From Solirubrobacter taibaiensis (GTDB lineage: Bacteria; Actinomycetota; Thermoleophilia; Solirubrobacterales; Solirubrobacteraceae): 64,000 bases of DNA. The notes beneath the pieces were generated by a model. It searched no databases and had not been told where the DNA came from. It was given only the letters and a program-made list of their open reading frames with translations. Every line of letters begins with the position of its first letter. Position 1 is the first letter of the stretch. The position numbers and the translations under genes were made by a program. Positions 1 to 7,970 of this stretch are shown here, piece by piece. Location: assembly GCA_027587225.1 (NCBI GenBank), contig JAPDDQ010000020.1, positions 62,001-126,000 on the forward strand, given 5' to 3'.

Positions 1-220
1 CGAACTCGTTGACGCGCTGCTGCATAAGGTCGAGCGAACGCGCCATGGCATCTGGCGTGATCGGCTGCTGAGCCGTTGGCTCCGCCTTATAGACGAGCTG
101 CGAGCCGCCCTGGAGATCCAGGCCAAGAACCGTGGGCTTGGTAGCGATCACGGCTATGGAGCCGCCCAACAGGGCGACTACGAGTAGAAGGACAAAGAGT
201 GAGCGACGGCGTTCAGACAT
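1..220 (-). CDS. secD: SecD, N-terminal part (gene runs off the window)
   Basis: Start of the protein-export membrane protein SecD, which with SecF uses the proton gradient to help SecYEG/SecA move proteins across the membrane. Only the first 73 residues are present. A short basic N-terminus (MSERRR) is followed by one membrane helix (about residues 7-26) and the SecD hallmark GLDLQGG at residues 33-39. A segment ending in RSLDLMQQRVNEF follows, which matches the start of the first periplasmic-type domain. It is transcribed away from ruvB in the order ruvC-ruvA-ruvB-x-secD that is common in bacteria. Family assignment is firm; the rest of the gene lies outside the window. Confidence 0.93.
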   Translation of the reverse strand, partial: MSERRRSLFVLLLVVALLGGSIAVIATKPTVLGLDLQGGSQLVYKAEPTAQQPITPDAMARSLDLMQQRVNEF

Positions 221-247
221 GCGAAATCACGCGAAGAGGGTACTCAG

Positions 248-265
248 CAGCGGCCAGGACCGCTG
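248..265 (-). terminator. short inverted repeat between the PAS gene and secD
   Basis: CAGCGG and CCGCTG form a perfect 6-bp stem around a 6-nt loop in the 70-nt gap between the PAS gene stop and the secD start. There is no T-tract, so it could be a weak terminator or attenuator, or chance in GC-rich DNA. Confidence 0.3.
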
Positions 266-290
266 GGCCGGATGAATAGGTTTTCTGGCG

Positions 291-740
291 CTACCTGGAC
301 GGCGTCAGGACGAGCAAGAGACCACCGTCATCATCGTAGGCCGGAAATAGATCGGCCACCGCTTTGGCGGGCAGATCTCCTTCGGCGTTGACGATGACAG
401 GCTTTCCGAGACGGCGCACTCCCCATTCAAGTGCCGTCCCGACGTGGTCTTCGCCCCCGGCAAAATCAAGACCGAGGACATCCCGCACCGGCCGGCCGAT
501 GACCTTCTCGTCGGACAGGCCCGTGAGCTCGCGAGAGCCACGGCCACATCCGATGATCCGGCCTTCCTTGTCACAGACGAAAAAGGCGGCGTTGGGCGCA
601 GGGTAGTAGTCGTCCAGCAACTCGAACAGGAAGCCGAAACCGCACTTCGAGCACCCTTTGGGTACGTTGCGAAAACCGGACGTCCGCTCGGTGGCGGAGG
701 TTCGGTTGCCACAGTTCGGGCAGATGAACAAATGGGCCAT
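291..740 (-). CDS. zinc-ribbon plus PAS-domain protein
   Basis: A 149-residue soluble protein. The N-terminus carries a four-cysteine zinc ribbon (C7-x2-C10 and C30-x2-C33). Residues about 45-145 look like a PAS fold: AAFFVCDKEGRIIGCG is a typical PAS beta-strand entry, followed by a segment like ELTGLSDEKVIGRPVRDVLG. PAS domains sense small ligands, redox state or light, and no output domain is fused here. It is co-directional with ruvB (51 nt away) and secD, in the position where yajC is often found between ruvB and secD. Function is unknown; a small sensor or adaptor is a reasonable inference. Confidence 0.75.
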   Translation of the reverse strand: MAHLFICPNCGNRTSATERTSGFRNVPKGCSKCGFGFLFELLDDYYPAPNAAFFVCDKEGRIIGCGRGSRELTGLSDEKVIGRPVRDVLGLDFAGGEDHVGTALEWGVRRLGKPVIVNAEGDLPAKAVADLFPAYDDDGGLLLVLTPSR

Positions 741-791
741 CAGGTGTGTGAGGGTAGCCCTGAGGCTAAAGACGGGGTATGGGCCGTTCGG

Positions 792-1826
792 CTAGAACAG
801 CCCGGCCGGCTCCCGCGGAGGTTCCAGACCGAGGTGGTGGAACGCGTGCGGCGTCGCGCAGCGCCCCCGCGGGGTGCGCATGATGAAGCCGCGCTGGAGC
901 AGGTACGGCTCGTAGACGTCCTCGATCGTGTCCTGCTCCTCGTGCACGGCGACGGCGAGCGTGGACAGACCCACAGGTCCGCCTGCGAACCGCTCGCAGA
1001 TCATCGTGAGGATTTCGCGGTCCAGCCGGTCCAAGCCCTCGTGGTCCACGCCCATGGCGTCCAGCGCCGCGTACGCGGCCGCGGCGTCGACCGTGCCGTC
1101 GCCGTGGACCTGCGCGAAGTCACGCACGCGCTTGAGCAGCCGGTTGGCCACGCGCGGCGTGCCGCGGGAACGTTCGGCGATCGCCCGCGCGCCGTCCATG
1201 TGCACGGAGACGCCGAGCACGTGCGCGCTGCGGGCGACGATCGCGGCGAGGTCGTCGGCGTTGTAGAGGTCCAGCCGGTGCTGGATGCCGAAGCGGTCGC
1301 GCAGCGGCGTCGAGAGCAGGCCGGCGCGTGTGGTGGCGCCGATCAGCGTGAACGGCGGGATCGGCAGCGTGACGACCTTCGCCCCCGCCCCCACGCCGAA
1401 CGTGATCGGCAGCTCGCCGTCCTCCATCGCCGGATAGAACGTCTCCTCCACGGCCCGCGGGAGGCGGTGGATCTCGTCCACGAAGAACACGGACCGCGGT
1501 TCCAGGTCGGTCAGGAAGGCGGCGATGTCCCCCTTGCGCTCCAGCGCCGGGCCCGCCGTCTGCACGAAGCGGACGTCGAGCTCCTCGGCGATGATTCGCG
1601 CCAGCGACGTCTTGCCCAGCCCGGGTGGGCCGGCGAGCAGGACGTGGTCCATGGCCTCGCCGCGGGCGGCCGCGGCCTTGATCGAGACGTTGAGCTGGGC
1701 CTTGAGCTCGGGCTGGCCGACGAACTCGTCCAGCCGCCGCGGGCGCAGGGACTGCTCGGCCTCGTCGTCATCGCGGACGTGCGGCGTCTGGATGCGCTCG
1801 ACGTCGGCGCCGGGCGTGCGGATCAT
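792..1826 (-). CDS. ruvB: Holliday junction branch-migration ATPase RuvB
   Basis: Hexameric AAA+ motor that drives branch migration of Holliday junctions together with RuvA. It has 344 residues, the usual length. Walker A is GPPGLGKT at 66-73, Walker B DE at 117-118 and the sensor motif GATTRAG at 163-169, followed by an arginine-finger region (LRDRFG). A C-terminal winged helix contains the conserved segment EPYLLQRGFIMRTPRGR. The start overlaps the ruvA stop by 4 nt (ATGA), so translation is likely coupled. Confidence 0.98.
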   Translation of the reverse strand: MIRTPGADVERIQTPHVRDDDEAEQSLRPRRLDEFVGQPELKAQLNVSIKAAAARGEAMDHVLLAGPPGLGKTSLARIIAEELDVRFVQTAGPALERKGDIAAFLTDLEPRSVFFVDEIHRLPRAVEETFYPAMEDGELPITFGVGAGAKVVTLPIPPFTLIGATTRAGLLSTPLRDRFGIQHRLDLYNADDLAAIVARSAHVLGVSVHMDGARAIAERSRGTPRVANRLLKRVRDFAQVHGDGTVDAAAAYAALDAMGVDHEGLDRLDREILTMICERFAGGPVGLSTLAVAVHEEQDTIEDVYEPYLLQRGFIMRTPRGRCATPHAFHHLGLEPPREPAGLF

Positions 1827-2401
1827 CGGCGCGACACCTTCAGGGCGTGGGTGATCAGGGCCTCGGGCGTGTCGCCCGCGGCGCCTTCGAGCAGCTTGTC
1901 GATCTCGTGCGGTGCGAAGCCGAGGCCCACGAGCCCGTCGCGGGCCTGCGAGTGAGGATCGTTCGCGAGCTTCGTCACCGTGATCGGGTCGTGCTGCACG
2001 TCGGCGATCTTCGTCTTGAGCTCCACGATGATGCGCTCCGCGGTGCGCTTGCCGATCCCCGGCACGGCCACCAGCCGCGCGGTGTCCGACGCGGCGACCG
2101 CTGCCAGCAGCTCACGCGGCGGGCCGCCGGAGAGCACGGCGAGCGCCATCTTGGGGCCCACGCCCTGCACGCCGATCAGCAGCAGGAACAGGTCCCGCTC
2201 CTCCTCGGTGGCGAAGCCCATCAGCGTCATCGCGTCCTCGCGCACGATCAGGTGCGTGAAGAGCGTCACTGGTTCGCCGATCCGCGGGACGTGGCTGAGG
2301 GTCTCCGCCGAGACGCCCAGGCGATACCCGACGCCCGCGCACAGCACGACGACATGGTCGCCGCGGCGGACCGCGACCTCACCCTGGACGAGCGCGATCA
2401 C
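1823..2401 (-). CDS. ruvA: Holliday junction DNA-binding subunit RuvA
   Basis: Tetrameric RuvA grips the four-way junction and loads RuvB. The 192-residue protein has the three expected parts: an N-terminal OB-fold (MIALVQGEV, then a segment ending VTLFTHLIVREDAMTL), tandem helix-hairpin-helix motifs (LLIGVQGVGPKMALAVLS and LVAVPGIGKRTAERIIVEL), and a short C-terminal helical domain that contacts RuvB (about 145-192). It overlaps ruvC and ruvB by 4 nt on each side, forming a tight ruvC-ruvA-ruvB operon. Confidence 0.98.
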   Translation of the reverse strand: MIALVQGEVAVRRGDHVVVLCAGVGYRLGVSAETLSHVPRIGEPVTLFTHLIVREDAMTLMGFATEEERDLFLLLIGVQGVGPKMALAVLSGGPPRELLAAVAASDTARLVAVPGIGKRTAERIIVELKTKIADVQHDPITVTKLANDPHSQARDGLVGLGFAPHEIDKLLEGAAGDTPEALITHALKVSRR

Positions 2402-2904
2402 GCGGACACCCGGTCGAGCGCGGCCTGCAGCCTCGCCCCGTTGGCGTGGCAGATCGCGACCGCGAGCGCGTCGGCCGCGTGGTCGGGCGTCGGCAGCTCC
2501 GGCAGCGACAAGAGCGTCTGGACCATCCGCTGCACTTGCTCCTTCCCGGCCCGGCCGGAGCCGGTGACCGCGGTCTTGACCTGCTGTGGGGTGTACGACG
2601 AGCAGCGGATGGACCGCTGGCCGGCAGCGAGGATGACCACGCCGCGCGCCTGGCCGACGGCGAAGGCCGACCGCGCGTTGGTGCCGAAGTAGAGATCTTC
2701 CACGGCCACTGCTTCCGGCTCGTACTCGTCGATGAGCGCGAGCACACGCTCGTGGATGTGCGCGAGGCGCAGCCCCGCGTCGGTGCCCGCGCGCGTCTCG
2801 ATCACGCCGCCGTCGAGCGCGACCACGCGGCCGCGCTGATGCGCGACCACGCCGTAGCCGGTGTTGGCGACGCCGGGGTCGATGCCGAGGACGATCACGT
2901 GCAC
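2398..2904 (-). CDS. ruvC: Holliday junction resolvase RuvC
   Basis: Dimeric RNase-H-fold nuclease that cuts Holliday junctions symmetrically. It has 168 residues. The acidic catalytic residues are visible: D9 in LGIDPGVANTGYG, E69 in AVEDLYFG, and D141/D145 in DHAADALAVA. It is first in the ruvC-ruvA-ruvB operon. The upstream intergenic space is only 37 nt and contains a hairpin that probably ends the preceding membrane-protein gene. Confidence 0.98.
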   Translation of the reverse strand: MHVIVLGIDPGVANTGYGVVAHQRGRVVALDGGVIETRAGTDAGLRLAHIHERVLALIDEYEPEAVAVEDLYFGTNARSAFAVGQARGVVILAAGQRSIRCSSYTPQQVKTAVTGSGRAGKEQVQRMVQTLLSLPELPTPDHAADALAVAICHANGARLQAALDRVSA

Positions 2905-2920
2905 CCCCCGAATTCTGCGC

Positions 2921-2939
2921 GGAAGGTCGGACGCCTTCC
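2921..2939 (-). terminator. hairpin after the membrane-protein gene, upstream of ruvC
   Basis: GGAAGG and CCTTCC pair around a 7-nt loop directly after the stop codon at 2942 (minus strand). It lies in the 37-nt space before ruvC and probably separates the two transcription units. No T-run follows, as is common in high-GC genomes. Confidence 0.45.
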
Positions 2940-2941
2940 CG

Positions 2942-3352
2942 CTAAGTAGGAAGTGACGAGCCCGCGAAGGCGAAGAACCAGACGCCGAACGCGACGACCG
3001 CGAGCATGACGCTGACGATCATCACCTTGTCGAGCACGCCGCCGCGCGTGGTGGACGTGCGCTCGGCGCGCATCGAGCGCAGCCACGCGGACCGCCGGCG
3101 CTCCTCGTGACGGCCCGTGAGCTTGCCGTGCAAGCGGTCGAGATAGCCGAGCAGCTTGCCCACGATCGCCATCCCGATCGGCAGCCCGATCAGGATCAGC
3201 AGGTACGGCCCGACGCTCGGCCGTGACGAGCCCGCGAGCTGCGAGGCGGCGTAGACCAGGCCCAGCGGAACGCCGATCCACATGACGATCGAGCCGACCG
3301 CCATCAGCAGGACGAGCATCAGGGCCGGCGGCGAATAGGGCGAGCGCAGCAT
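2942..3352 (-). CDS. small membrane protein of unknown function
   Basis: A 136-residue integral membrane protein, start chosen at the ATG giving MLRSPYSPPA. Three hydrophobic segments are visible: about 12-38, 49-68 and 113-132. A basic cytoplasmic loop rich in Arg/Lys/Glu (around GRHEERRRSAWLRSMRAERT) lies between segments 2 and 3. No family is recognised. The open frame continues upstream of this start, but that part overlaps the divergent AraC-type gene and has biased composition, so it was not used. It faces the AraC-type gene across 44 nt. Confidence 0.7.
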   Translation of the reverse strand: MLRSPYSPPALMLVLLMAVGSIVMWIGVPLGLVYAASQLAGSSRPSVGPYLLILIGLPIGMAIVGKLLGYLDRLHGKLTGRHEERRRSAWLRSMRAERTSTTRGGVLDKVMIVSVMLAVVAFGVWFFAFAGSSLPT

Positions 3353-3396
3353 CTCCGGGCCTTCATGTTCCCGAATCTGGTTGCCACAATCGTCAC

Positions 3397-4152
3397 GTGT
3401 ACCGTGAGATGGCTCCACCGCCGGATCTGGCCGACAGCGTCGCGTGCGTGTGGACGAGCGTGTCGCGAGGCGGCGTGATCCTGCCCGACGGCTGCGTCGA
3501 CCTCGTCTGGCGCGGGGACCGGCTGATCGTCGCGGGCCCGGCGACGGGCGCGATCGAGTCGCCGGTGCCGCTGGGCACGACGGTCTTCGGCGTGCGCTTC
3601 CGGCTCGGCGTCGCCGGCGCGGCGCTCGGCGTGCCCGCCGTGGAATTCGCCGACATGAGCGTCGACGCCGAGGCCGTGCTCGGCCGGGGCGCCGCGGATC
3701 GCGTGGCCGAGGGCGGGATGCCCGCGCTGCTCGCGCTTGTGCGGGCACGGCTGCGGCCGGTGGACCCGCTGGACCGCGCGGCCGCGCTCGCGATGGCCCG
3801 GCCGGAGACGCGCGTGGCGGAGCTGGGCACAACGCTCGGCGTGAGTGAACGCCAGCTGCGGCGGCGGTTCCTCGACGCGGTGGGCTACGGGCCGAAGACG
3901 CTCGCCCGCGTGCTTCGCTTCCAACACTTCCTCGAGCTCGCCGCGGCGGGGCGAGTCGGCGGCGCGGCCGACCTCGCGCGGCTCGCCCTCGACGCGGGCT
4001 ACTCCGACCAGGCGCACCTCACGCGCGAGGCGCGGCGGCTCTCCGGGCGCACGCCGGCCGAGCTCGTCGCCTCCGGCGCCGGGCCGGCGGGCGAACGCGT
4101 CCGTTCCGTTCAAGCGGTCGGCGCGCCGGGCGCGTACCGTCCGGCGGGATGA
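3397..4152 (+). CDS. AraC-family transcriptional regulator
   Basis: A 251-residue regulator. The N-terminal half (MYREMAPPPDLADSVACVWT, later LPDGCVDLVWRG) matches the sensor domain often seen in actinobacterial AraC proteins. Residues about 130-235 hold two helix-turn-helix units: LGTTLGVSERQLRRRF and LARLALDAGYSDQAHLTREA, ending in SGRTPAEL. The start is GTG; an in-frame ATG lies 12 nt further in. It overlaps the next gene by 4 nt (ATGA), so the two are probably co-expressed. The ligand is not predictable. Confidence 0.88.
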   Translation: MYREMAPPPDLADSVACVWTSVSRGGVILPDGCVDLVWRGDRLIVAGPATGAIESPVPLGTTVFGVRFRLGVAGAALGVPAVEFADMSVDAEAVLGRGAADRVAEGGMPALLALVRARLRPVDPLDRAAALAMARPETRVAELGTTLGVSERQLRRRFLDAVGYGPKTLARVLRFQHFLELAAAGRVGGAADLARLALDAGYSDQAHLTREARRLSGRTPAELVASGAGPAGERVRSVQAVGAPGAYRPAG

Positions 4153-4988
4153 TCGACAAGGCAGAGGCGTACATCTGGAAGACCGCGCGTGTCCTGGAGC
4201 AGCGGCGGTTCGAAGTGCTCTTCAAGGACGGCGACCCCGCGGCGGTGAAGGCCGCGCTGGAGCCCTACAAGACCGCCGACGGCGGGTACGGCTACGCGCT
4301 GGAGCCCGACGGACGCGGCCCCACGAGCCAGCCCCCGCACATCTGGACCGCGCTCGAGGCGCTGGAGGACGTCGGCTCGACCGACCCGCGCGTGCCGGAC
4401 CACCTGGAGACGATCACCGCCCCCGACGGCGGCGTGCCCGTGGCCACCCCGAACATGAACGACTGGCCCGTCGCGCCCTGGTGGGCGATCGGCGAGGAGG
4501 GGTCGCTGCTCGCGACCGCACTGCTCTTCGCGCCGCTCTCCAAGCACGTCGCGCACCCGTGGCTGGGCCGGGCGGAGACGTTTCTGTGGAACGCGGTCGA
4601 CGCGATCGACAAGACGCACCCGTACGAGGTCGAGGCGGCGGTCACGTTCCTGGACGCCGCGTCCGACCGCCCGCGGGCCGAAGCGGCGGCGGAGCGGCTC
4701 GGCGACCTCGTGCGCGAGCAGGGTCTCATCGGCCAGCAGCCCGAGGGCTACAGCGAGGGCGAGATCCACCACCCGCACGACTTCGCCCCCCACGCCGACA
4801 GCCTCGCGCGCCGGTGGTTCAGCGACGCGGAGCTGGACGCCTCGCTCGACCATCTTGAGTCCCGCCAGGCCGAGCACGGCGGCTGGGACATCACGTGGTC
4901 GGTGTGGATCCCCGCGATCGCGATCGAGTGGAGCGGGCTGATGACGATCGGAGCGCTGAAGACGCTCCGATCGTACGGGCGGATCTAG
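4149..4988 (+). CDS. alpha/alpha-toroid (prenyltransferase-like) protein, function unknown
   Basis: A 279-residue soluble protein. Repeated helical units with Gly/Trp-rich turns (LEPYKTADGGYGYALEPD; LESRQAEHGGWDITWSVW) resemble the QW-like repeats of the squalene-cyclase/prenyltransferase toroid fold, but no DXDD or metal motif of active cyclases was found. It is coupled to the AraC gene by a 4-nt overlap. Its stop codon overlaps the stop of yebC on the opposite strand (4985-4988). A role as a substrate-binding or non-canonical enzyme is only a guess. Confidence 0.7.
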   Translation: MIDKAEAYIWKTARVLEQRRFEVLFKDGDPAAVKAALEPYKTADGGYGYALEPDGRGPTSQPPHIWTALEALEDVGSTDPRVPDHLETITAPDGGVPVATPNMNDWPVAPWWAIGEEGSLLATALLFAPLSKHVAHPWLGRAETFLWNAVDAIDKTHPYEVEAAVTFLDAASDRPRAEAAAERLGDLVREQGLIGQQPEGYSEGEIHHPHDFAPHADSLARRWFSDAELDASLDHLESRQAEHGGWDITWSVWIPAIAIEWSGLMTIGALKTLRSYGRI

Positions 4989-5734
4989 CCCGCGACCTTC
5001 TCCAGGATGTCCGCGGGGACGTCGAAGTTCGCGTGGATCTCGTCGGTGTCGTCGAGATCCTCGAGGGTGTCGATCAACCGCAACAGCTTGGTCGCACCCT
5101 CCTCGTCCAGCGGGACGAGCGTCTTGGGGCGGTACATCACCGAGAACTCGGTGATCTCGATCCCGGCCTCGGTCAGCGAGGCGCGCACGGCCGTGAGGTC
5201 GGACGGCTCGGACAGCACCTCGAAGACGTCCTCGTCCATGACGATGTCCTCGGCGCCCGCGTCCACCGCGGGCATCAGGTCGTCCTCGGAGTAGCGCTCA
5301 CCGTCGACGAGGCAGACGCCCTTCTTGTCGAACAGGTACGCGACCGAGCCGGGCTCCCCGAGGCTGCCACCGTGCTTGCCGAACGCGTGGCGCACTTCGG
5401 CGCTGGTGCGGTTGCGGTTGTCGGTGAGCGCCTCGACGAGGAGCGCCACGCCGCCGGGGCCGTAGCCCTCGTACATCACGTGGTCGTAGGTCTCCGTGTC
5501 GGCGCCGGCGCCGGTGCCCTTGGCGATCGCGCGCTCGATGTTGTCCTTGGGCATCGAGGCCTGCTTGGCCTTCTGCACGGCCAGTCCGAGGGCGGGGTTG
5601 CCCTCGACGTCGCCGCCGCCTTCCTTCGCCGCGACGGTGATCGCCCGCGCGAGCTTCGTGAAGAGCTTGCCGCGACGCGAGTCGACGATCGCCTTCTTGT
5701 GCTTGATCCCCGCCCACTTGGAATGACCGGCCAT
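4985..5734 (-). CDS. yebC: YebC/PmpR-family translation factor / regulator
   Basis: A 249-residue protein of the YebC/PmpR family (transcriptional regulators; more recently linked to relief of ribosome stalling at proline stretches). The start is fixed by the invariant MAGHSKWAGIKHKK. Other conserved blocks are NPALGLAVQKAKQASMPKDN and EGYGPGGVALLVEALTDN. In many genomes yebC directly precedes ruvC. Here they are in the same orientation but separated by 1.6 kb holding two plus-strand genes. A longer open frame upstream of the ATG is out-of-family and ignored. Confidence 0.97.
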   Translation of the reverse strand: MAGHSKWAGIKHKKAIVDSRRGKLFTKLARAITVAAKEGGGDVEGNPALGLAVQKAKQASMPKDNIERAIAKGTGAGADTETYDHVMYEGYGPGGVALLVEALTDNRNRTSAEVRHAFGKHGGSLGEPGSVAYLFDKKGVCLVDGERYSEDDLMPAVDAGAEDIVMDEDVFEVLSEPSDLTAVRASLTEAGIEITEFSVMYRPKTLVPLDEEGATKLLRLIDTLEDLDDTDEIHANFDVPADILEKVAG

Positions 5735-5882
5735 GGGCGGGGATTCTAGAAGAGCGGGGAAAGTCCGACACGCATCAAATTCGCTTGCGTCATCAGGGTC
5801 AACACGCCGGTGACCCAGGGGTTCAAGACCGCCCCGCACAGACCGCACCGGCGGCCCTAAACGACCCAAGGAAGTGCTCCCC

Positions 5883-7925
5883 ATGCCGGCCGCCCCAGCC
5901 GGTCGCGTCCCGCTGCCTACCCGCGGCGGGACCGATCGCCCCTGCGCCAGTACCCGCCGTGGCTTCGTCCTCGGAGGTGGCGCCCTGCTCGCCTCGATGT
6001 TGCTCCCCGCCGCCCGTGCTCCGCGGGCGATGGCGGCCACGAGCGCACTCAACGACGCCGCCTACTGGGCGTTCGCGGACCGCCTGCAGGACGCGCTGGA
6101 CCCGTTCTGGCGAGACGGCATGTACCGGCCGGAGCGCTCGATGCTCAACGCGACGATGCTGCTCACGCACTCCGCGGCGGCGCTCGCTGGGCACACCGGC
6201 CCGGCGCGGCGCGACGACCGCGCGCGGGCGCTCGTGGACAAGCTGTGCAACGGGCCGGCGTGGGTGAAGAGCCCCTCGACCGGCACGCAGGGCCACATGC
6301 CCGGGTGGCGGGACGGCTTGACCGGCGGCGGCATCCAGCACCTGGTGGTGGACACCGAGATCGTGTGGGGTCTGCTGCACGCGTGGCGCGCGCGGGAGGC
6401 GCTCGGCGTGGACGGCGACCTGATCGCCGACCGCATCATCTCCACCACCGCGGGCGAGTTCTGGCGCTGGCCGGCGCTGCGGCTCAACCAGGCCAGCTGG
6501 TACGTGCGCATGTACACGGCGGCCGCCGAGGTCGGCGGGAACAAGGCCAGCCTGCACGACCAGCTGCTCAAGCAGCTGCGCCGCTTCGTGGACGGTGCGC
6601 ACAAGCCGATGGCGGGTGCCGCGATCGCGAACCTCGGGCCCTCCTACCGCTTCCACTACCTGCCGGGCGCCAACGACAACCACAAGTTCAACCTCGACAG
6701 CGCCGAGTACGCGAACATCGTCTGCGGCCTGCTCGTCGCCTACCAGCAGGCGCGTGCGGCCGGGATGCCGGCGCTGGACTCCACCCGCGCGCAGGTCATC
6801 CGCAACTGGTGCGAGCGCGTGCTGTGCGGCTACTGGACGCACGCCGGCTACCTGAACTGGGACACCGGCCTCGGCTTCAAGCGCTGGCACCAGGGCAAGA
6901 AGCTCGGGCTCTCGCAGGCCGCGCTGCTCGGCATGGCGGTGTGCGACGAACTCGCGCCGAACGGGCCGTGGGCCAAGCACATGCTCGACAGCTCGTTCGA
7001 GCTCTTCGGCCGCTGGACCGAGCGCCGCAAGGGCCTCCCGGAGGCGAACTACTTCGGCGTGCCGTCGATCGACAACAACGAGTCCTCGGCCGTGCTCGCC
7101 GCCGCGCGCGTGCAGGCGCACGCCGCCCAGGCCGCGATCCTCGGCGTCGGTGCCAAGCGCTCCGAGGAGCCGCCGCCGCTCTACGCGTACGACCCCGACG
7201 TCGGCCGGCTCGCCGTCACGACGCCCGCCTACAACACGGCGATCGTCGCCGTCAACCGCGGCGCCTTCCCGTACGGCGGCGTCGAGCTCGCGCGGCTGTT
7301 CGACGGCCAGCAGGACGTCGCGGGCGGCGTCGGCGGACGTCCGCCCGCGTCATTCGGGCTCGTCGTGCGCAACTCGTCCGGGACGATCGTCGCCGCCTCC
7401 CAGCGCACCTACGGCAACGACTCGCCGCTCCAGTTGCTGTCGCCGAAGGACTCGCGTCCGCCCTACGCCGGTGCGTTCTCGACCCTGCGGGCGCGCGGGA
7501 AGACGTCGCGCAGCGGGATCGACATCACGACGACGCACACGTTCCGCGCGACGTACATCGAGACCGCCTGGGATGTGAACGGCGCCTCCGGGAAGTCGGT
7601 GGAGGTTCTCTTCCCCAGCTGGGGCAAGGGCGCCCGCGTGTGGGCCGTCTCGGCCGCGGGTGAGCGGACGGCGCTCAACAAGTCACGCTCGCTGGAAGGG
7701 ATCGCGTGGTTCCACGTGGAGAGCGAGCACACCGGCTACGTGGTCGTGATCCGGAGCGGCGGCACGAACGCGACCGCGCTCACCCGAGCCGTCGCCGCGC
7801 AGTCGTCCGCGCCCGATCCCGGACCGACCTTGGCCGTGCGCGTGAAGAGCGGTGCCGTGACGGCGCGGGTGGCGCCGGCCCGCACCGCCGACGAAGCGCG
7901 CGCGATCGCGGCCCGCCTGGTCTAG
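5883..7925 (+). CDS. Tat-exported protein, polysaccharide-lyase-like architecture
   Basis: A 680-residue exported protein. The twin-arginine signal STRRGFVLGGG (RR at 25-26) is followed by a hydrophobic stretch and a likely cut after AMA near residue 51. The mature N-terminal ~390 residues are helical and Trp/Tyr-rich (FHYLPGANDNHKFNLDSAEY; LNWDTGLGFKRWHQGKKLG). The C-terminal ~270 residues look beta-rich. This alpha/alpha-toroid plus beta-sandwich plan resembles PL8-type lyases, but catalytic residues were not confirmed. The ATG is preferred because AAGGAAG sits 8 nt upstream; a GTG at 5874 would add three residues. A hairpin terminator follows the stop. Confidence 0.75.
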   Translation: MPAAPAGRVPLPTRGGTDRPCASTRRGFVLGGGALLASMLLPAARAPRAMAATSALNDAAYWAFADRLQDALDPFWRDGMYRPERSMLNATMLLTHSAAALAGHTGPARRDDRARALVDKLCNGPAWVKSPSTGTQGHMPGWRDGLTGGGIQHLVVDTEIVWGLLHAWRAREALGVDGDLIADRIISTTAGEFWRWPALRLNQASWYVRMYTAAAEVGGNKASLHDQLLKQLRRFVDGAHKPMAGAAIANLGPSYRFHYLPGANDNHKFNLDSAEYANIVCGLLVAYQQARAAGMPALDSTRAQVIRNWCERVLCGYWTHAGYLNWDTGLGFKRWHQGKKLGLSQAALLGMAVCDELAPNGPWAKHMLDSSFELFGRWTERRKGLPEANYFGVPSIDNNESSAVLAAARVQAHAAQAAILGVGAKRSEEPPPLYAYDPDVGRLAVTTPAYNTAIVAVNRGAFPYGGVELARLFDGQQDVAGGVGGRPPASFGLVVRNSSGTIVAASQRTYGNDSPLQLLSPKDSRPPYAGAFSTLRARGKTSRSGIDITTTHTFRATYIETAWDVNGASGKSVEVLFPSWGKGARVWAVSAAGERTALNKSRSLEGIAWFHVESEHTGYVVVIRSGGTNATALTRAVAAQSSAPDPGPTLAVRVKSGAVTARVAPARTADEARAIAARLV

Positions 7926-7932
7926 CGGGAAT

Positions 7933-7961
7933 GAAGGGAGCGGCGGGGCGCCGCTCCCTTC
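7933..7961. terminator. strong bidirectional hairpin terminator
   Basis: GAAGGGAGCGGC (7933-7944) and GCCGCTCCCTTC (7950-7961) form a perfect 12-bp stem with a 5-nt loop. It lies between the stop codons of the convergent lyase-like gene and sigma-factor gene, so it can serve both strands. Confidence 0.85.
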
Positions 7962-7970
7962 ACCGCGACT

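Noticed and set aside
2942..3832. 296-residue form of the small membrane protein
   Set aside because: The extra N-terminus is Pro/Arg-rich, antisense to the AraC-type gene, and lacks a ribosome site; the shorter start gives a normal membrane protein.
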